Part shown: positions 11,766 to 26,100 of the stretch, piece by piece
How positions within the stretch are numbered: the stretch's first letter is position 1
Layout of the letters: every line of letters starts with the position of its first letter
NCBI RefSeq assembly: GCF_008831285.2
Contig: NC_045141.1
Coordinates: 18,906,848 to 18,970,847, forward strand
Direction: 5' to 3'
DNA: 64,000 nt
Source: Nymphaea colorata
Lineage: Eukaryota; Streptophyta; Magnoliopsida; Nymphaeales; Nymphaeaceae
Program-made: the position numbers and the translations under genes
Notes under the pieces: model-generated
What the model saw: only the letters and a program-made list of their open reading frames with translations
What the model was told of the DNA's origin: nothing
Database searches by the model: none

Positions 11766-14172
11766 AAAATAAACAAAAAAAATGGTTTAAATGGTAAAAG
11801 AAAAATTGGTTAAAATGGTATTTGATGCTTTCAAGCTGGTAAAGTTTGTTATTTTATTTCATCAGACAAGTTGGCTAAATCATAAATGACCAAAGTATTT
11901 TCTTGGTATTTATATCTTTTATAGAATATGACTTTCTTTTATAGAATATGACTTTCTCATATTTACGGTGAAAGTAACTGTTTAAAAGAGGAGAGTGTCT
12001 CGTTTTATCACTGACACCGATGCAGTTCAGGACTCCGTAGGCAGAGGGAATGGGGGGGCCTTTGGGCTTCGCTTCAGGCAGTGGGATTGACCCTCTCGCT
12101 CACCCGAAAAGAGTTCTATGATTAAAATAGAACCGTGTGAGCGAGAAAAATTTGGAGATTATGGTATAGGCGTATGGCAAGCATTATGGTGGCGAGAGGG
12201 ACTCTGGTGGTTCTGCTAATTGTAGCAGTGGTAAAATGCAGCAGCGGTGATGGTGTTGGCCAAGTGGTGCGAAAGTGGCAGAAATGTAGTGTTGCTGGCA
12301 GATGTTAGCGGTGGTGGTGACGATGGTGATAATGGCGGTGGCTGTTAGATGGTGGTGCCCTGGTGGCAGTGGCGGCGGTGATGGCGGTATTAGCCACTAC
12401 GCTGCCACCATGAAGGCAACTTGCGCTTATTTCTGTCAATAGATCTTCACTTGTTTGTGTCATGTTAAGCTACTGAACAAAGATGATAAGAGATTCTTTC
12501 TGTTGGATAGGTAGTTTCTGAGTCTTTTTCCATTTTCTGAATCCATTTTCACTCAAGAATAGGGATTGGATTGAACCTATTTGCCAAATAACTTGGAATT
12601 TTCTTTGCCAAAATCTAGGGTTGCTTGGAACATTCATTTTCCTTCATTTTAGAATCAAGTTCCGGAACTTGCCACTTTCCACAATTTGAGGGAAAAGATA
12701 CACCCTTTTTCAAGTGGGATATGAGTTCGGAGAGTAGTTTCAGCATTATATCATTAGTCGCAGGTGAAATGTGCAAGAACAAGTGGTCAATTGTGACGAT
12801 AGAACGACTTAACAAATAACCCGAGTTGATGAATTTTGTGTACAATCTGGTGCGGCCTATGGTTCAGACTCATACTGATCTGGTTGATATGGGTGGGAGA
12901 TTGAATTACACAATTGGGGAGGGCGTGAATAGACGACCCACATTGAAAGCAAGCAACAAAGGAGACCAAGATTGCATGGTTGGGCGTCAACTTTACCTAC
13001 CTCCACAGATAAGCTCAGCAACCATCGATGACGATGATGATAGCGTGACCTTCATTCATAAAAAAAACATATCGTCAATCAGTTGAACTCACACCTTCAT
13101 TCAAGGAATAAATGACTTCTTGTTGCTGACTCTTGCGTCAATACTAAGACCAGCTTTTGAGTTATCATCCTGCCTTCTCAGCCTCCTTATGACAGATAGA
13201 ATCATAACAAAGATCATCGTCCTTGGTCTGGAATCATAAATTTTTGGGTATGAGGCACTGTTATAAAAATTCTTATTTTTAAAGGAACATAACATACATA
13301 AATAAATAATTGTAAGACATCTATGTAAAAATAAACAAAAAATTCAGTAGCCTATATGTAACTACGCTACTGGTTGTGATAATCTTGCTGATTATATTTT
13401 TGTTTTGATCAGATTTGGTAGGATCTAACGATAATTCTCTTGATAGAAATTTGAGATGTGGATGATTAGATAGTTGATTTGGGTGTTGCGTAACTGGTCG
13501 GCATGAGGATCGTGCTGACAACATAACTTGTCAGCTTGAGTGTCGTGCTCATGACATGTTTTCAATTCGATTATTGTGGATGATATTCTTTAAACTTTAA
13601 GGAAATATTTAGATACTCAATTTGAAAAGTTAGAGTATTATTGGGTAGAATTTTTTCAGCAAAATAGAAAAATTAAAAAGGTCATTCGAATCCTTTCCCT
13701 GAATGGTGGTTATCAAACCCACACTAAGATGGACCTTCCAATTATTTTAAGTACCCAAAACGCCCTTCTATATAAGAGAGGTGAAAGCCTGCCAAAGGAG
13801 GCATCTCTCCATTTTTCACCATGTGACGTGGACCAATGGGATTGATGATGGTGACGGACCATTCAAGATATTATCATAGCCGGTAGTGACGATGCTTTTG
13901 GAAGATTTTACTAAAATGGACATGGTCAAATGCGGAAAGCACGAATCCGACCTGGGTAAAGGCAAAATCGTCCACGCGCACCTTGGCAAAAAGCTGGCAA
14001 ACAATCATGCGGGGGCATTTTAGGTATCACAAAAGGTCACGCCTCCAAATATATATTCTTCCTTTTTTTATTCCTCTCACCCGTTTTCTATGATATTGAC
14101 AGTTAAAATATTATAAAGATATAAAAAACGAATATTTCAAATGCGCACTATAATATTTTAAAATCAAACAAG

Positions 14173-14176
<4 letters not shown>

Positions 14177-14215
<39 letters not shown>
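14177..14215. repeat. (TA)n microsatellite
   Basis: Uninterrupted TA repeats of about 39 bp in the spacer. Confidence 0.9.
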
Positions 14216-14220
<5 letters not shown>

Positions 14221-15666
14221 CTAACCACTTAGACACATTCGAAACAATAACGAATACGTGTGGGAAGTCCAATCAGACAGTCAAAATTTAGATTCATGAG
14301 AATTTCAAATTATATGTAAAAATAGTAAAAAGAACGAAGCATCAACAAGTAAATAAAATCAATTTTATTATCTTGTATGATCCATTTCTTATTAGAATCT
14401 TTTATTTTTACCTTATTTTTTTCCTAAAAGAAGTGTAAAGAATCAGCCAAGAGCACAAGTCGAGAAACCTTAGAATTGAATCAATCGAACTTCGGAATAA
14501 AAGGTTCTTGGATTCACTCCCAACCATTTCTGTATTCAATCTTTCTTATATTTTGAGAAAAAGAAAACTGCATATTGGATCCCATTTAAGTTTAAATTAG
14601 AAAAATTTGAAGAACTTAATCAAATTAGATGGCTTAGTCTACATGGGGCGATGCATCTTAGGATTAGGTGCTTTTTGAAATACAAATTCAATTAATGTGT
14701 TAAATGCGGCCAACAAAGATTCCCAATCTGAAAAGATCTAATTCACAAAATGCACAAAAAATAACTTCCTCGGATATGGTGCTATTTTTTATTTGAAATA
14801 TAAGATTTCTTATAATAAATAAATAAATAAATAATATTAAATATTATATAAGAAGTGACCAAAGGGTTGTCCTTACTTGAAGAGGATTTGTTCTAGAGGT
14901 TGTAAGTGTCGTGTTTGACACATGAGGTAAGGAAAACAAGTCTATGTTGTTCTTTTTAAATACACTATTTAATGACAAATTAGCTCAACTTACACGAAAT
15001 AAAAAAGAAAATGATTGGATGGGGAAAAAACAGTATTCAATGACAAAATTCATTATTTAATAATCTTTTTAGAAGATTTCAAGAGTATAAAAACACTAAA
15101 AAGAACTGGTCTTATGAAAACAAATTGTCTAGAAAATTAGTTTTTAATCAGTTTTGAAAACCTTGGGTAAGAGGACTAAAGCACATTTTTATTATGAATG
15201 TTAGAAGTTGGTTTGAAGTATCATCGAATGAGTTATAATATCCAATGTTATATAAAAAAAAAAAAAGGACAAAAGATATAGCATGAATCTTAACAAGAAA
15301 AATAAGGAACGATCACAATGTTGTACGAGTAAATATTATTAAAGTTTTTTTATTTTATTTTTTGTAGAAATGTTTGTAATTAGTTTTATTTATTGAGTGA
15401 TAATGGATTTGTTCAGCTAACCCGCTGAATGGGCCTAATTCATGGAGCATTCAACTTGACTGTGATATTTATATTAAATTATTTAAAAAGCAACTCATTT
15501 ATCATTAAATCGTTCGAAAATATTTAAAAATAAATTAACATAATCAACCAGGGTGTAGGCAGGGGGCCTCCAGGGGCTTTGGAACCCCCTCAAATTTTTT
15601 TAAATAAAAAATATATTTATAGAATTTAAAAGTTTTAGTTTAACCAAAAATTTAATAACACAAAAT

Positions 15667-15702
<36 letters not shown>
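15667..15702. repeat. (TAA)n microsatellite
   Basis: About twelve TAA/ATA units, directly after an AT-rich stretch that may be the tail of a small TIR repeat. Confidence 0.9.
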
Positions 15703-15703
<1 letters not shown>

Positions 15704-15839
15704 TAATGAGAGACTTCTTCCAAGGAAAGGGAAAAGACGTTTCTACCCTTTCACAGGAAAAGGCCGAAAGCAGCTCCTCAGCTTTTACCCGCCATGCCAT
15801 CCTGACTCGTGGGTCCCACCTTCTCTTACTTAAGCCTTA

Positions 15840-16656
15840 CCCACAGTGTCTCTCTCTGTCTGTCTTTATTTAGCTTTGGCGGGGTGCGTGTGGTGTGTTC
15901 CGTCCTTCCCGCATTTGCGCCTTCGCGTCTCCCCGTCGTCGGAAACATCTTATTAGGGTTCTCCGATCCCTCTCTTCCGGCCCCAATCCTCTGGCGAATT
16001 GCCGGGAAAATAGAGGGAAAGAGAGGAAGAGCAGAGAGCCCGAAGATTTCCCACCGGCGAAACCGGCGTTCTTTTTTATCTTTGGTTTTCTTTACGAGGC
16101 GCGACAGTTCCCGCTTCCCGTAATCGCGGAAAGAGGTGCGTCCTCGAGGTTTCTAAAATTAGGACGTCTGCCTGCTCCTTGGAAAGATTGGTGTTATTGA
16201 TCTGTTTGGCCCAATCATTTCTTTTTTAAAGTGGGTGGAGCCTGTATTCTGTGTCCACGGCCTAATTCCGGCGAATTCCCGGGAAATAGGGGGCCTGGGC
16301 AGTCGGTTCCTTCCGCTGGGAATCAAGATTGGTTCCGGGTTTGTTGCCTCCTCTAGAGTCAATTATTTGTTTGATATTAAAACTGCGTCTTTTTTCTTTT
16401 TTAATTAGACGGGATTTTTTTTGTTTTTTCCTTCTCTTGGAGGAACTTGGGATTATTCTTAGAAAGGGGAGCTGGTTTTTGGGTAGTTGGTCTTCAATCT
16501 GGGGAATCAGAAGCTTTGTTATTTCTGAAACTTCGTTTATTTCTTTGGCGTGATCTGCGGTGGGAAACTCTGTTTCTGTTTGTGGAGGATTTCCGGTCGG
16601 CCATTAGCAGTTTTATTGTCCTGCTACCGGAGGATCAGTAGTTCTGCATCCCAACT
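15840..16656 (+). promoter_or_regulatory. Leader region of the LIM gene, possible 5' UTR intron
   Basis: GC-richer, pyrimidine-rich sequence upstream of the LIM start codon. A donor-like GTGCGT at 16136 and an acceptor-like AG at 16638 could bound an untranslated intron ending 18 bases before the ATG. Open frames here (for example from 15809) have no family features and are taken as leader sequence. Confidence 0.4.
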
Positions 16657-19600
16657 ATGGCGTTTACCGGCACTCTTCAGAAATGCAAGGCTTGTGACAA
16701 GACTGTCTACGTGGTGGATCTCTTGTCCGCCGATGGTGTTCCTTACCACAAATCTTGCTTCAGATGCAGCCACTGCAAAGGAACATTAGCGGTAAGAGCC
16801 CCATTTTCTTTTCAGACCCTTCTTTTTTTATCCTCGATGTTTGCCCAGGTAGAATCCTGGTAGTTTAAAAAGTTACTATATTCTCATGCTGACGTGATCT
16901 CTTATCTACATTGAGAAATATTGTTTGTGGCTTTTTCTTTTTCTTATCACAATCTTTTTGTGGACCAGAATTGAGATCAGATCATACAGTTTCGATCTGC
17001 GTATGTTGTTTAGTAGGACAAAGGATCCCGGGGACGATAAAGTTTTGGTGGGTGAGCAGCATTTTGAAAAGCTTAAAAAGTTACAATGTCCCGTCTGTCG
17101 AAGGTCCATATCTCAATGGAAAAAGAAAACAAAGAATAAGACGTTTTATCTTTCCACTTTCCAGCGTATGGTGGTTTCAAAAAAACTTAACATGTTAAAT
17201 TGCAAACTCCAGTGGCACTAATTGCAGATCGCCATTTTATGGTAGTTTCTGCATGAAGGACCGTTTGAAGCTGACGTTAGGTCATTGTGTCGAGTTTCTT
17301 GATGGGGCCTCATTGCCTACCGAGGGACCGGTCCGTTGTCTGATCTAAATGGAAGATGATATTCTTAACATGAAAAATGATGGCAATTTGAAATTTGAAC
17401 ACAACTAATTTTAGGGCTAAGATCCAAAGGTATATGCTTTCGGTAATTAAGGTCTGGATTGCAATGTACTGGAACATTCTGCAAAACCAAATGATCCAAG
17501 CCCTAGTTCCTTTTTGTCTTGCTAAAACTCGGAGCCTAGTAGCTGCTAGCTTTTCTAGTTTTTGTCTAATTGATACTTTTACCCAATCTGTTTAGCTTGT
17601 GGATAAAAATCATCTTTATTTTCAGAAATAAGGAAAGTTCTAGCTGGATGTTCTTGTGTTGTAGTGGAATTCATATGAATCCTTTCTTGTCAATATTGCA
17701 TATGAACAGAACCATGTATTTTCTTATTTCATGTGTTGTATGGTCAATGCTAAATTAAGATATCATGACAATGTTCTGCATTCATCCATGAATATATTTC
17801 CTCACTGATCGTGAGCTTAAATGGGCTCGTATTCATTTTTATGCTGTTCACTTGTTCCAGCTGAGCAACTACTGTTCAATGGAAGGTGTCTTGTACTGCA
17901 AACCTCATTTTGAGCAACTCTTCAAGGAGACTGGCAGTTATAACAAGAGTTTCCAATCACGTGAGTTACTTCATTGATATGAATTTTAAATTGTGGAAAG
18001 CAATAATTTCATTTGGTTGTTCAATCTAATGGTACTACCGTTCCAATTTTCAGCTTCAAAATCAGCTGAAAAGCAGCCTGCACTGGTAACTTTTTATATC
18101 CCGTCATTGCTTTTTCTGTGATTGTCAACCAGAATGTTGAAGTGCATGATGGAAGTATGAAAACTTGTATTCTTTAAAATATTCTGCCATGTCTAATCCT
18201 TAGATCTAATATGTGCTTCACAGACTAGGGCACCAAGCAGGGTCCAATCCATGTTCTCTGGCACACAGGACAAATGTGCTACTTGCAACAAAACTGCATA
18301 TCCACTGGAGAAGGTTGCTTTCTTTCTCTTTCTATGTGTGCCTTTGATTATGTTGAACATATGCACATCAGATGAACTCTTTCCATCACCCTATCTGTCG
18401 CCCATGAGCGTCATAGATGTATGTGGAACTTATGCACATTACATGAACTCTTCCCACCGGTGGGTGTTTGCTGCTATGGTGTCTGTAGCAAAATTCTTAC
18501 GTTTGGTAGTTTTCAAGTGAATTTTTGGTTTCTTCCTCCTAATACCCAGCTTCTTCCATCCACCTACCACCATGACCAGTGACCACCACCAACTATACAT
18601 CATCATAAGTGCTAGCATGCAGCAAGCAAAGCCACTTTGTCAACCTTTTTTCAGTTACCATATGTCACTGCATATTCAGAACCTGAAACTCTATCTAAGA
18701 GCTCTTGGCATGGTGATGGTGTCTCGTCAGTTGCTACGAATGTTTTTTGCCAGAAGGCAGAAGTGATAGCCTAAGTAGCCCAGGATACTCGGTTTTGCCG
18801 ACTAAACTTAGTTACTTATTTGACAGGGCATATTATTGGGAAAAAAATGTCAGGAAAATAAGTTTTCATTTTTCACTTGATGCCTGGAAATCTTAATAGC
18901 ATTCTCTCATTCTCATGCGCACCGATGTCATGTCCCATGCAGTTCTTAATCTTACATTTCAAAAACCAATGGAATGCTCATTTATGGCCTCCAGTTTGTC
19001 CAATCTAGGTAACTTCAGCTTGCTAATTAAAAAACTTTCAAGAAAAACAATAGAAAAGTTTTCCATGCCTGTATTATCCACGTAGGTCTGGTGGATGCTC
19101 AACCCCCCCCCCCCCCGGGACAAAAAAAAAAAGATCCCTACACAGTACACACACACACATGCAGTGTATATATATGTATGTTTTCAGTATCTTTTAATCT
19201 TATTTTTTTTCCAAAATTGCTATCTGGGCTATGGAGCCCACGCTATTTCTGTATCCATGCGAGTGTATAGGTAAATGTGGAGAGTTGCATTTTTCCAAGT
19301 CTCCAAAAAGTAGGATCTTGGCCAATAATGACATACAAACATCTGGCCATACAATATTAAGTGTAGGTTCATATGATAATTTCTAGTGCAGCTCAAAATC
19401 TTTTTGTGTATTTTTTTATATGTGACGATGATTCAGCACCAAGTAAAATCCAACATCAACAATGTATGTCATTCTTACATTTCAACTGTGGAAAAATCGT
19501 GTCGCAGGTGACGGTGGAAGGGCAGTCATACCATAAGTCGTGTTTCAAGTGCTCACATGGTGGATGCTCTCTTACTCCATCAACATATGCAGCTCTAGAT

Positions 19601-19696
19601 GGAATCCTCTACTGCAAGCCTCACTTTTCTCAGCTATTCAAGGAGAAGGGGAGCTACAATCACCTCATCAAGTGTGCTTCTATTAAACGTTCTTAA
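16657..19696 (+). CDS. WLIM2: Two-LIM-domain actin-bundling protein, WLIM2 type
   Basis: Five exons: 16657-16791, 17861-17960, 18054-18085, 18224-18313 and 19508-19696 (stop TAA), 181 residues. Residues 1-9 MAFTGTLQK lead into LIM domain 1 (CKACDKTVYVVDLLSADGV, then YHKSCFRCSHCKGTL, then YCKPHFEQLF). A short linker (SPSKSAEKQPALTRAPSR) and LIM domain 2 (DKCATCNKTAYPLEK, then YHKSCFKCSHGGCSLTP) follow, ending YNHLIKCASIKRS. All zinc ligands of both CCHC/CCCH-type fingers are visible. The order and linker match plant WLIM2 proteins. These bind and bundle actin filaments and also enter the nucleus, where they can act as transcription factors. The C-terminal tail is shorter than in Arabidopsis WLIM2a/b, which have an alanine-rich end. 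The 13-residue exon 3 (18054-18085) is very small but phase-consistent. Confidence 0.95.
19099..19131. repeat. Poly-C then poly-A run in LIM intron 4
   Basis: A run of about 15 C followed by GGGA and then about 11 A in the last intron of the LIM gene. It may partly be sequencing or assembly uncertainty, since homopolymers of this length are error-prone. Confidence 0.7.
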
Positions 19697-20942
19697 CTAG
19701 CAGCTGCAAGCCTACCGTTTGTTCTGCTGCCATCTCTCATTGTCTACTTTCTATGTGCTCTCATTCTGCTTTTGATTTCATCTATTTTCGTGGAAAAAAA
19801 TTGCCTAGGAAGTCTAATTACCTTCGGGTGGCTTCCTTATAATTTCTTATCTCTTTATGGTTTGTAGAATGTTTCCAGTGTGAAGCATGTTTGTTTGCGG
19901 AGACAAATATTATGGGGGAAAGATAATTTTATTCCCGATTTATGTGCGTTTTCTGGCATAAGCGTTCAATGCAGTATAAAAAGTTTTCGGAGCTCGTGTT
20001 TATATCCTATTCATCGTCTTAAGTTTGCTGCATTTCTGGTTATAGTGGCGTATAAGCAGTTGAATTCCCTTCCGACATTGGAAATCTGTGGACATGGAAT
20101 GCATCCCAGTAACAAAGCCATTCGTAGTAAAGCTCTTCCATCCCAGGTGCTTCCGTTCATCTTGTAGGGGCTTATATCGCCAAGCTGTTGGCTGTTGCCA
20201 TACCGTAGGTTCGAAGCTTACACGAGGCGTCCGTATGGCAGGTCAAACCTAGGTGAGTGTAATGCAGATGATTAGAAAGGAGAATGTTTGACTTTCCTTT
20301 TTCAGAGCATGACGATAGCCTCATGCAGCAATACTACAAAAGAACAGACTAGATAAACCCAAATTTAAGGTTTTGATGATGCCATAGGCCATCAACTAAC
20401 ACCAGAGTTAGTGCTTACAACACTTGCCTCATTTAATTTTGCTTCATAGATCCTGATAGAGTTATGTAGAGAGAGAGTGAAGTTCATATAGCTCTCAACG
20501 GTTATGAACCTGTTTTAAGATAACTATAGTAAAACAAAACAAGCAGGACCAGTTGAAGTGTTCGTGGTTGATCAATCTTGTCAGGCAAATGAGCAAGGGT
20601 AAGTCAAACAGTACAAAGGAACAGTTTCGTTATTTGCTTGTCAAAATGCCAAATTGTTGTATCATACAGCAATTCTACAAAATTATTATCATCCCAAAAA
20701 TGGTACCTCATCTTGAAACGTAATAAGATTTCACAGGCAAATAATGACCACAAAAACTTGTTAATAATTTGCAAACTTGTAGGAAATCTAAGTCTATCAT
20801 CTAGCACCAAAGAAAATTCAGCAAATCAGAGTTCCCTTGACGCACCAAAACGAACATAAATATGCCATGTTCATGGAGATGCATAAAATTCATGAACACC
20901 TCTACTACTAATGTCCTATCCGAGGCACCTGAAAATAATCAA
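19697..20942. other. Spacer between convergent LIM and taspase genes
   Basis: About 1.2 kb between two stop codons facing each other, so it holds both 3' UTRs. No further exon seen. Around 20170-20250 there is a stretch with a GGTTCGAAGCT phrase like a B box, but no convincing A box or tRNA fold. Confidence 0.6.
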
Positions 20943-23122
20943 TCAGGACTCCCCAGCACTGAGATCAAAACGTGCCCCAAATTGGTTGATAACTGAACTT
21001 TTTGCATCCCCGCTAAGAATTGTAACCTATAAACAGCAAAAAAAGGACATGTAAGTTCTTGTCGAGTATAAGAGGATACATAAGAATCCTATTGAATGAA
21101 ATATAGCAACAAAAATTAAAAGGCGAACCAAAGAAGAATCCAGTACAGGGATTTGGCACTTCATACCTTTGGTTGATCCATTGAGCTTCCAAAATAACCT
21201 ATTCCAAATGATGGTGAAGAATAAGCAGCAATGAGCTCGACAGCTTTCAGTTTTGGTAAATCAGTTGACTCCTAGAGGACAAAATTATGAAAGATCAATC
21301 ATTCAAAATAGACAGTAATCTGAAATTAACAACGTCAAACCAACACCTACAATCTTCATAGTATCACCCTGCAAAAGCAGCACCCCAGCACCATTTGTAC
21401 TGTGGTCATTGTAGCCCTTGGAGACAGATCGCAGAACTTTGTTACAAGCAGAGGCAGGACCAGCAGGAGATCTGTTTTAGGAAAAGGAATAAAAGGGCAA
21501 GTTACTGCCACCATGTAAACGTGGCATGGATAAGCATGAACATAAATGTGAAAAATGGTTGAACTATGAAGTTATTAACTAGTTATCAACTCTATGCTCA
21601 AAGTGGAGCATGCTAATAGGTTTTACCTTCACATATGAAGCTTATAGACACAGGAGAGAAAAAACATAGGAATCTGATGCCAAGGAACTAAAAATTAAAT
21701 ACTTCAAGTTTTTGACACATACAGTGATGATGAAACACAACATTCACGTGCAGCAAATCCTCTGATCAAATGTTCACCTGCACCAGTTACACAACAACCA
21801 ACTAGGCATGGAACTCCAAACGGATCTCTTGAAGTAGCCCAACATCCACATCCATACATTGCAGCTAATCCAACACGCCCACTAACCTGTGACCCAAGAT
21901 ATATATGTTATTTTTATTCGCTATTTCTGGACGCAGATTTCAGAGACCTTGGCTCATGCAAGATTTTCAGTTGATCAAGAAAGACAAACTTGGATTTGTT
22001 CCTAATTGAACTGGTAAACCTGTAATGTTACACCTGTAATTCCAGAGGCAAGATTACATAAATTAGAAATCGAAGAGAACTGCTTAGTGCTTACTGTTTG
22101 AAAATGTCAGTAATCCTTCTCCAGTCAAAAGCCACCATGCAAAGCAGGATGTCCCACCATCTTTCCTCGTATTTTCCTTTCTACATAGTTGTCAATTATA
22201 ACTACGAGGAGGAAGCTTAACTTTTTTTCCTCTTCTAGGGTAGAATCCTAACATTTAAGTCCCCATGAAGGCCAATTTTTACCATAAAAAAATGTGTGAG
22301 ATCCTTTGACCTCCCGACAAGACCTAGATTTCACATGACAGTCAAAAGTAGCTTAGTTTCCCAAACAGACCTCATGGTGAAGTAGTGTGAATCAACCAAT
22401 ATGTATAGTTCCAAGGGTTGGCTACTGTTGAACTTACCAAGGTTAGAAGCTTGGGAAATGATTACTTGGAAAGCCCTAAAGCATGCACCGACTGTCAGGT
22501 TAAGGGAAAAAAGAAAGATGGAGCATGAAGAGACCGAGGGGAAGAGGAATTTTTATCAACATCCTCATTAGAGAGGAGGCTCCCTCAATACATCTACAAA
22601 GAAATATATACATCCAAAAGAATCGAGGCTGTTGAGGTTTTCCTTGGGAATAGATGCCGAATAGAACACTTGATAAGATGAAATTCTTACCACAAATGCA
22701 TGTAGATCATGTTACCACAAGATTAACACATAAGCATAAGCAGAAATACTTTTTGCATGGTATACATGTCAATTGTGTCATGCCTTTTTGGTCATATCCT
22801 TGACAACATGTTCAGATGTACAATCTGACACATCCTAGTATTAAATGGTCTCACTAGTGGCCCAAGTCAAGCAAATTGGCTAGCAGAGTTGGCCTAAACC
22901 CACAATTCCTACTAGTTCAACTAGTGAAGTCTTTCTTTCTCTGTGTGTGAATGTGTGTGCGGGTATAGAGAGAGAGAGAGAAAGAGAGAGAGAATCTGAT
23001 CCTGACTTCTAGCTCCTATCTGTCCCTTGATCCCTTCCTATCAAATCAAATATAACAAGGAGAGACATAGAGCTGGGAGTTAGGGTTGTCAGATTTGGTG
23101 GTTGTCAAGGTTTAGTTCCTCC

Positions 23123-23175
<53 letters not shown>

Positions 23176-26100
23176 ACTAATCCCTAAATGGGACAAGATA
23201 TTCAAGTCCCTCTCTGTCCCTAGTATTGGCCAATCCTAAAAAAGTGGGTAGAAAGAAAAAGTAGGCTAGAGAGATTTACGAAAAAAGAGAGTTTGGGAAA
23301 ACCAGTCCCAAACAACTACAAGGCTGGTTGTGATCAGGGCCAGTTTTGAATTAGATCCTGAAGCTAATATTAGAGCCAACTGTACCACCAATCTAACATA
23401 GGCAAACTCTAACACCAGTCTCACACATGAAATGCAAACACGTATTCCTCAGAGAGAGAGAGAGAGAAGAGGGGACTGTAGCACCTCACGCTTGTGGAAC
23501 ATGAAATGAAAATAGTCTACTATCAAAGATTATGAGCAATATTGAGGTGTTTGTACAAAGATGCCTCATATTATCAAGTATCCTACTCTGTGGCCTTTCA
23601 TGGGCGCAAAGCTAGTTATGAAGCAGGTTGGATATAAGTCACAAGGACACTTCTAAAAGGCAGAAGTACCCGTGTCGACATGACCCAACACAGGTGTGGA
23701 TACGGGAAACAACTTGGGATGGCAGTTTTAATTTTTGTATTTTTGTGTATATTTTAATACTTTTTTGTATGTTTTGGCATATTTTAGTATTTTTTTTGTT
23801 CAATAGTATATATTTTTTTATGATATAAGCAATGGATTTATGTAGTTGTTTGCTTATGTAGTTGTTTGCTCAAAATATTGTTATCACTATATATGTGTCT
23901 GTATATATATAGCCATGTCCCTGCACCCAAGTTTTTTTAAAATGTCTTGCACCGATGTCCATACCAACACCCACGTTGGTACCTTTACCCGCACCCATGG
24001 GACAGGTTGGGATCCAACATACTACACAGGTCATTGCAATGAGTCGTTTGCCTGAAGATGTACAACTCACCTCTTGGAGGTTTAATCCTTCATTAAGCCC
24101 ACTGGAATTAATGAAAGCCAAACTTACCTGTTGGATGGTATATATTTTGAAATTTGAATATCAAGTCCTTGAAGAAAGTAAAACACGAGAAATTTAAACC
24201 TTATTCAAATAAGAAATTTATAGGATGTAGGTAGGTTTACAAAGTCAAAACTAAAAGCAATGAATTTTCAAAAACACAAGGATAAATCAGTAATAAAAGG
24301 ATTGTATCAAGAGTACAATATTACTATAGAGAATCAAGTACGAAATTGACCCTGTATCAGGGGGACATGAGAATATGTTTTTAAATGATGAGTTGAATGA
24401 AGTTACATGGATGCCTCTTGGCATGAATGTTCAGGAAGAGAAGGTCCTTCATTTTTAAAAGTCTAGCATCTACTGGGAAATCAATGAAGCACGGTTTCAC
24501 AGTTACAAGTTTGTGTTGGGACTTAAAACTAAATCATGTTGCTAATACTACGCTTTGAATAAAAATTAACATCCAGACAATAAGGCAACTACCACACCTA
24601 AAGTGTCATGTAGGAATACATTACCTTTAATGCAATGCCACCACTTGATGCTCCAGAAGCAATGCGACCTAAATTGTCTATGCAAACAGCTCCAACAGTA
24701 TCCATAACAGAACCATCTTCAAAAGAACCAGTAGATTGTTGCTTCTCTTCTGTAGAGCAAGTGCCTATGTCAAGATACACGTGTAGCAGAGATATTAATA
24801 GCACTTGTAAGCCTTCATTTTGAGGCTTTACATCTCAGAAAAAAACATGGTCCATGTGAGATGTGTATAGAAGCATGCAAAAGAAGGGGGGGGGGAGTCT
24901 CAAAACAGTTTCATCCCCTCTTCATTCTAAATAACTTCAAAAAAAAGTACACTTGTGTTTCCACGTATAACCTAAACTTATAGAAGTGCAATCAAACCAT
25001 TGATCATGCTACCCTTAAGAGACTCAACAATCAACAGCTCATACGTTAATAAAATAAGAAGTACAGTTTCTCAGTAAATAGGTAGGATCCACAAGATGAA
25101 TTTTAGAAATAAGCAATGGTAAAGCACATCTTTTAACTAAGCAGAGAATACATGTAACTGCATTCTTCTTAAAAGTGTTCAACCCATTAGAACATCAGAA
25201 TATGCAAAACTGCTGTCCTTATTTTTGATATGAAAGATATTGCACCATTTAGCTGACAATCAGCTAACTGCAACAACATAGTCAATTATGTAGATATGTT
25301 TAAACTTTAAACTGTTCGACTTGCATCCTGGATCATGTTTTTCCAGATAAGGACATTATGCGGAGAAATGTCACTACAATTTTTAGTTAACCCTTAAAAC
25401 ATACTCATATTCCATAAATACAATGACGAAGTCATCTGACTAAATAACTAGGTTTTTCCCCCAGTGGAAAAGGGTCATAAGATTAACAAATCAGCTGTAA
25501 TTAACACTAAGCAACTTTGAAGCTTGAACAGCATTTCTCATCATTACATGGATGCAGATGCTGATGCAGGATCCAATGAGTGTAATTTTGGTACTTTATG
25601 ATGTTTTCAAAGGTTATATGAGTGCCTCTCCCTCTCTTTCTGACTACTGCAAGCATGATACACCTTAACTACTATCCTTATCTCCCTTCAATTAATGTTG
25701 TCTCTATAGCATTTCATGGAGAAACTGAAAAGAGAGAAAGAGCAGTCAGATGCATCATATTTGCAGTATTCATATTTACTTACCCTGTATGTGCTTGTAT
25801 TTTAAATTTACAAAAAAGAAAACAAAAAGATTAACATAAAATCCCCAACTAGGCTGCATTCTGCATCTACACTTATTTCTAGCTACTATTTACCCATATA
25901 CATGTACAGAAGAGCAATAAATCATAAATACCATCTCTCAAGTAAACTCCTAAACAACAACTTCTAATCATTATAGCTGAAGGCATTAAGTATGAACTTA
26001 AGTTAACATGATTCATAACAGTTTTGAAAGAAAAAAGAAATCAAGTGAACAGAAAATTAGCAACATAAAAAGGAATAGCTGAAGTTCATAGTAAAGCATT

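Larger units (their letters stand above)
10746..15800. other. Gene-poor spacer between the LanC-like and LIM genes
   Basis: About 5 kb with no exon that I recognise. It holds the MITE-like repeat at 11492-11765, a GGT/GAT-rich stretch near 12180-12400, a long (TA)n tract at 14177-14215, a possible TIR repeat near 15550-15660 and a (TAA)n tract at 15667-15702. Open frames of 60-90 codons near 12.6-13.3 kb show no known motif and are treated as chance. Confidence 0.6.

Noticed and set aside
15809-16200. Two overlapping frames of about 100 codons before the LIM gene
   Set aside because: No motif, overlapping frames, and position fits the 5' leader of the LIM transcript.
20161-20250. tRNA-like or SINE-like stretch with GGTTCGAAGCT
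   Set aside because: Only a B-box-like phrase; no A box at the right distance and no cloverleaf could be drawn.
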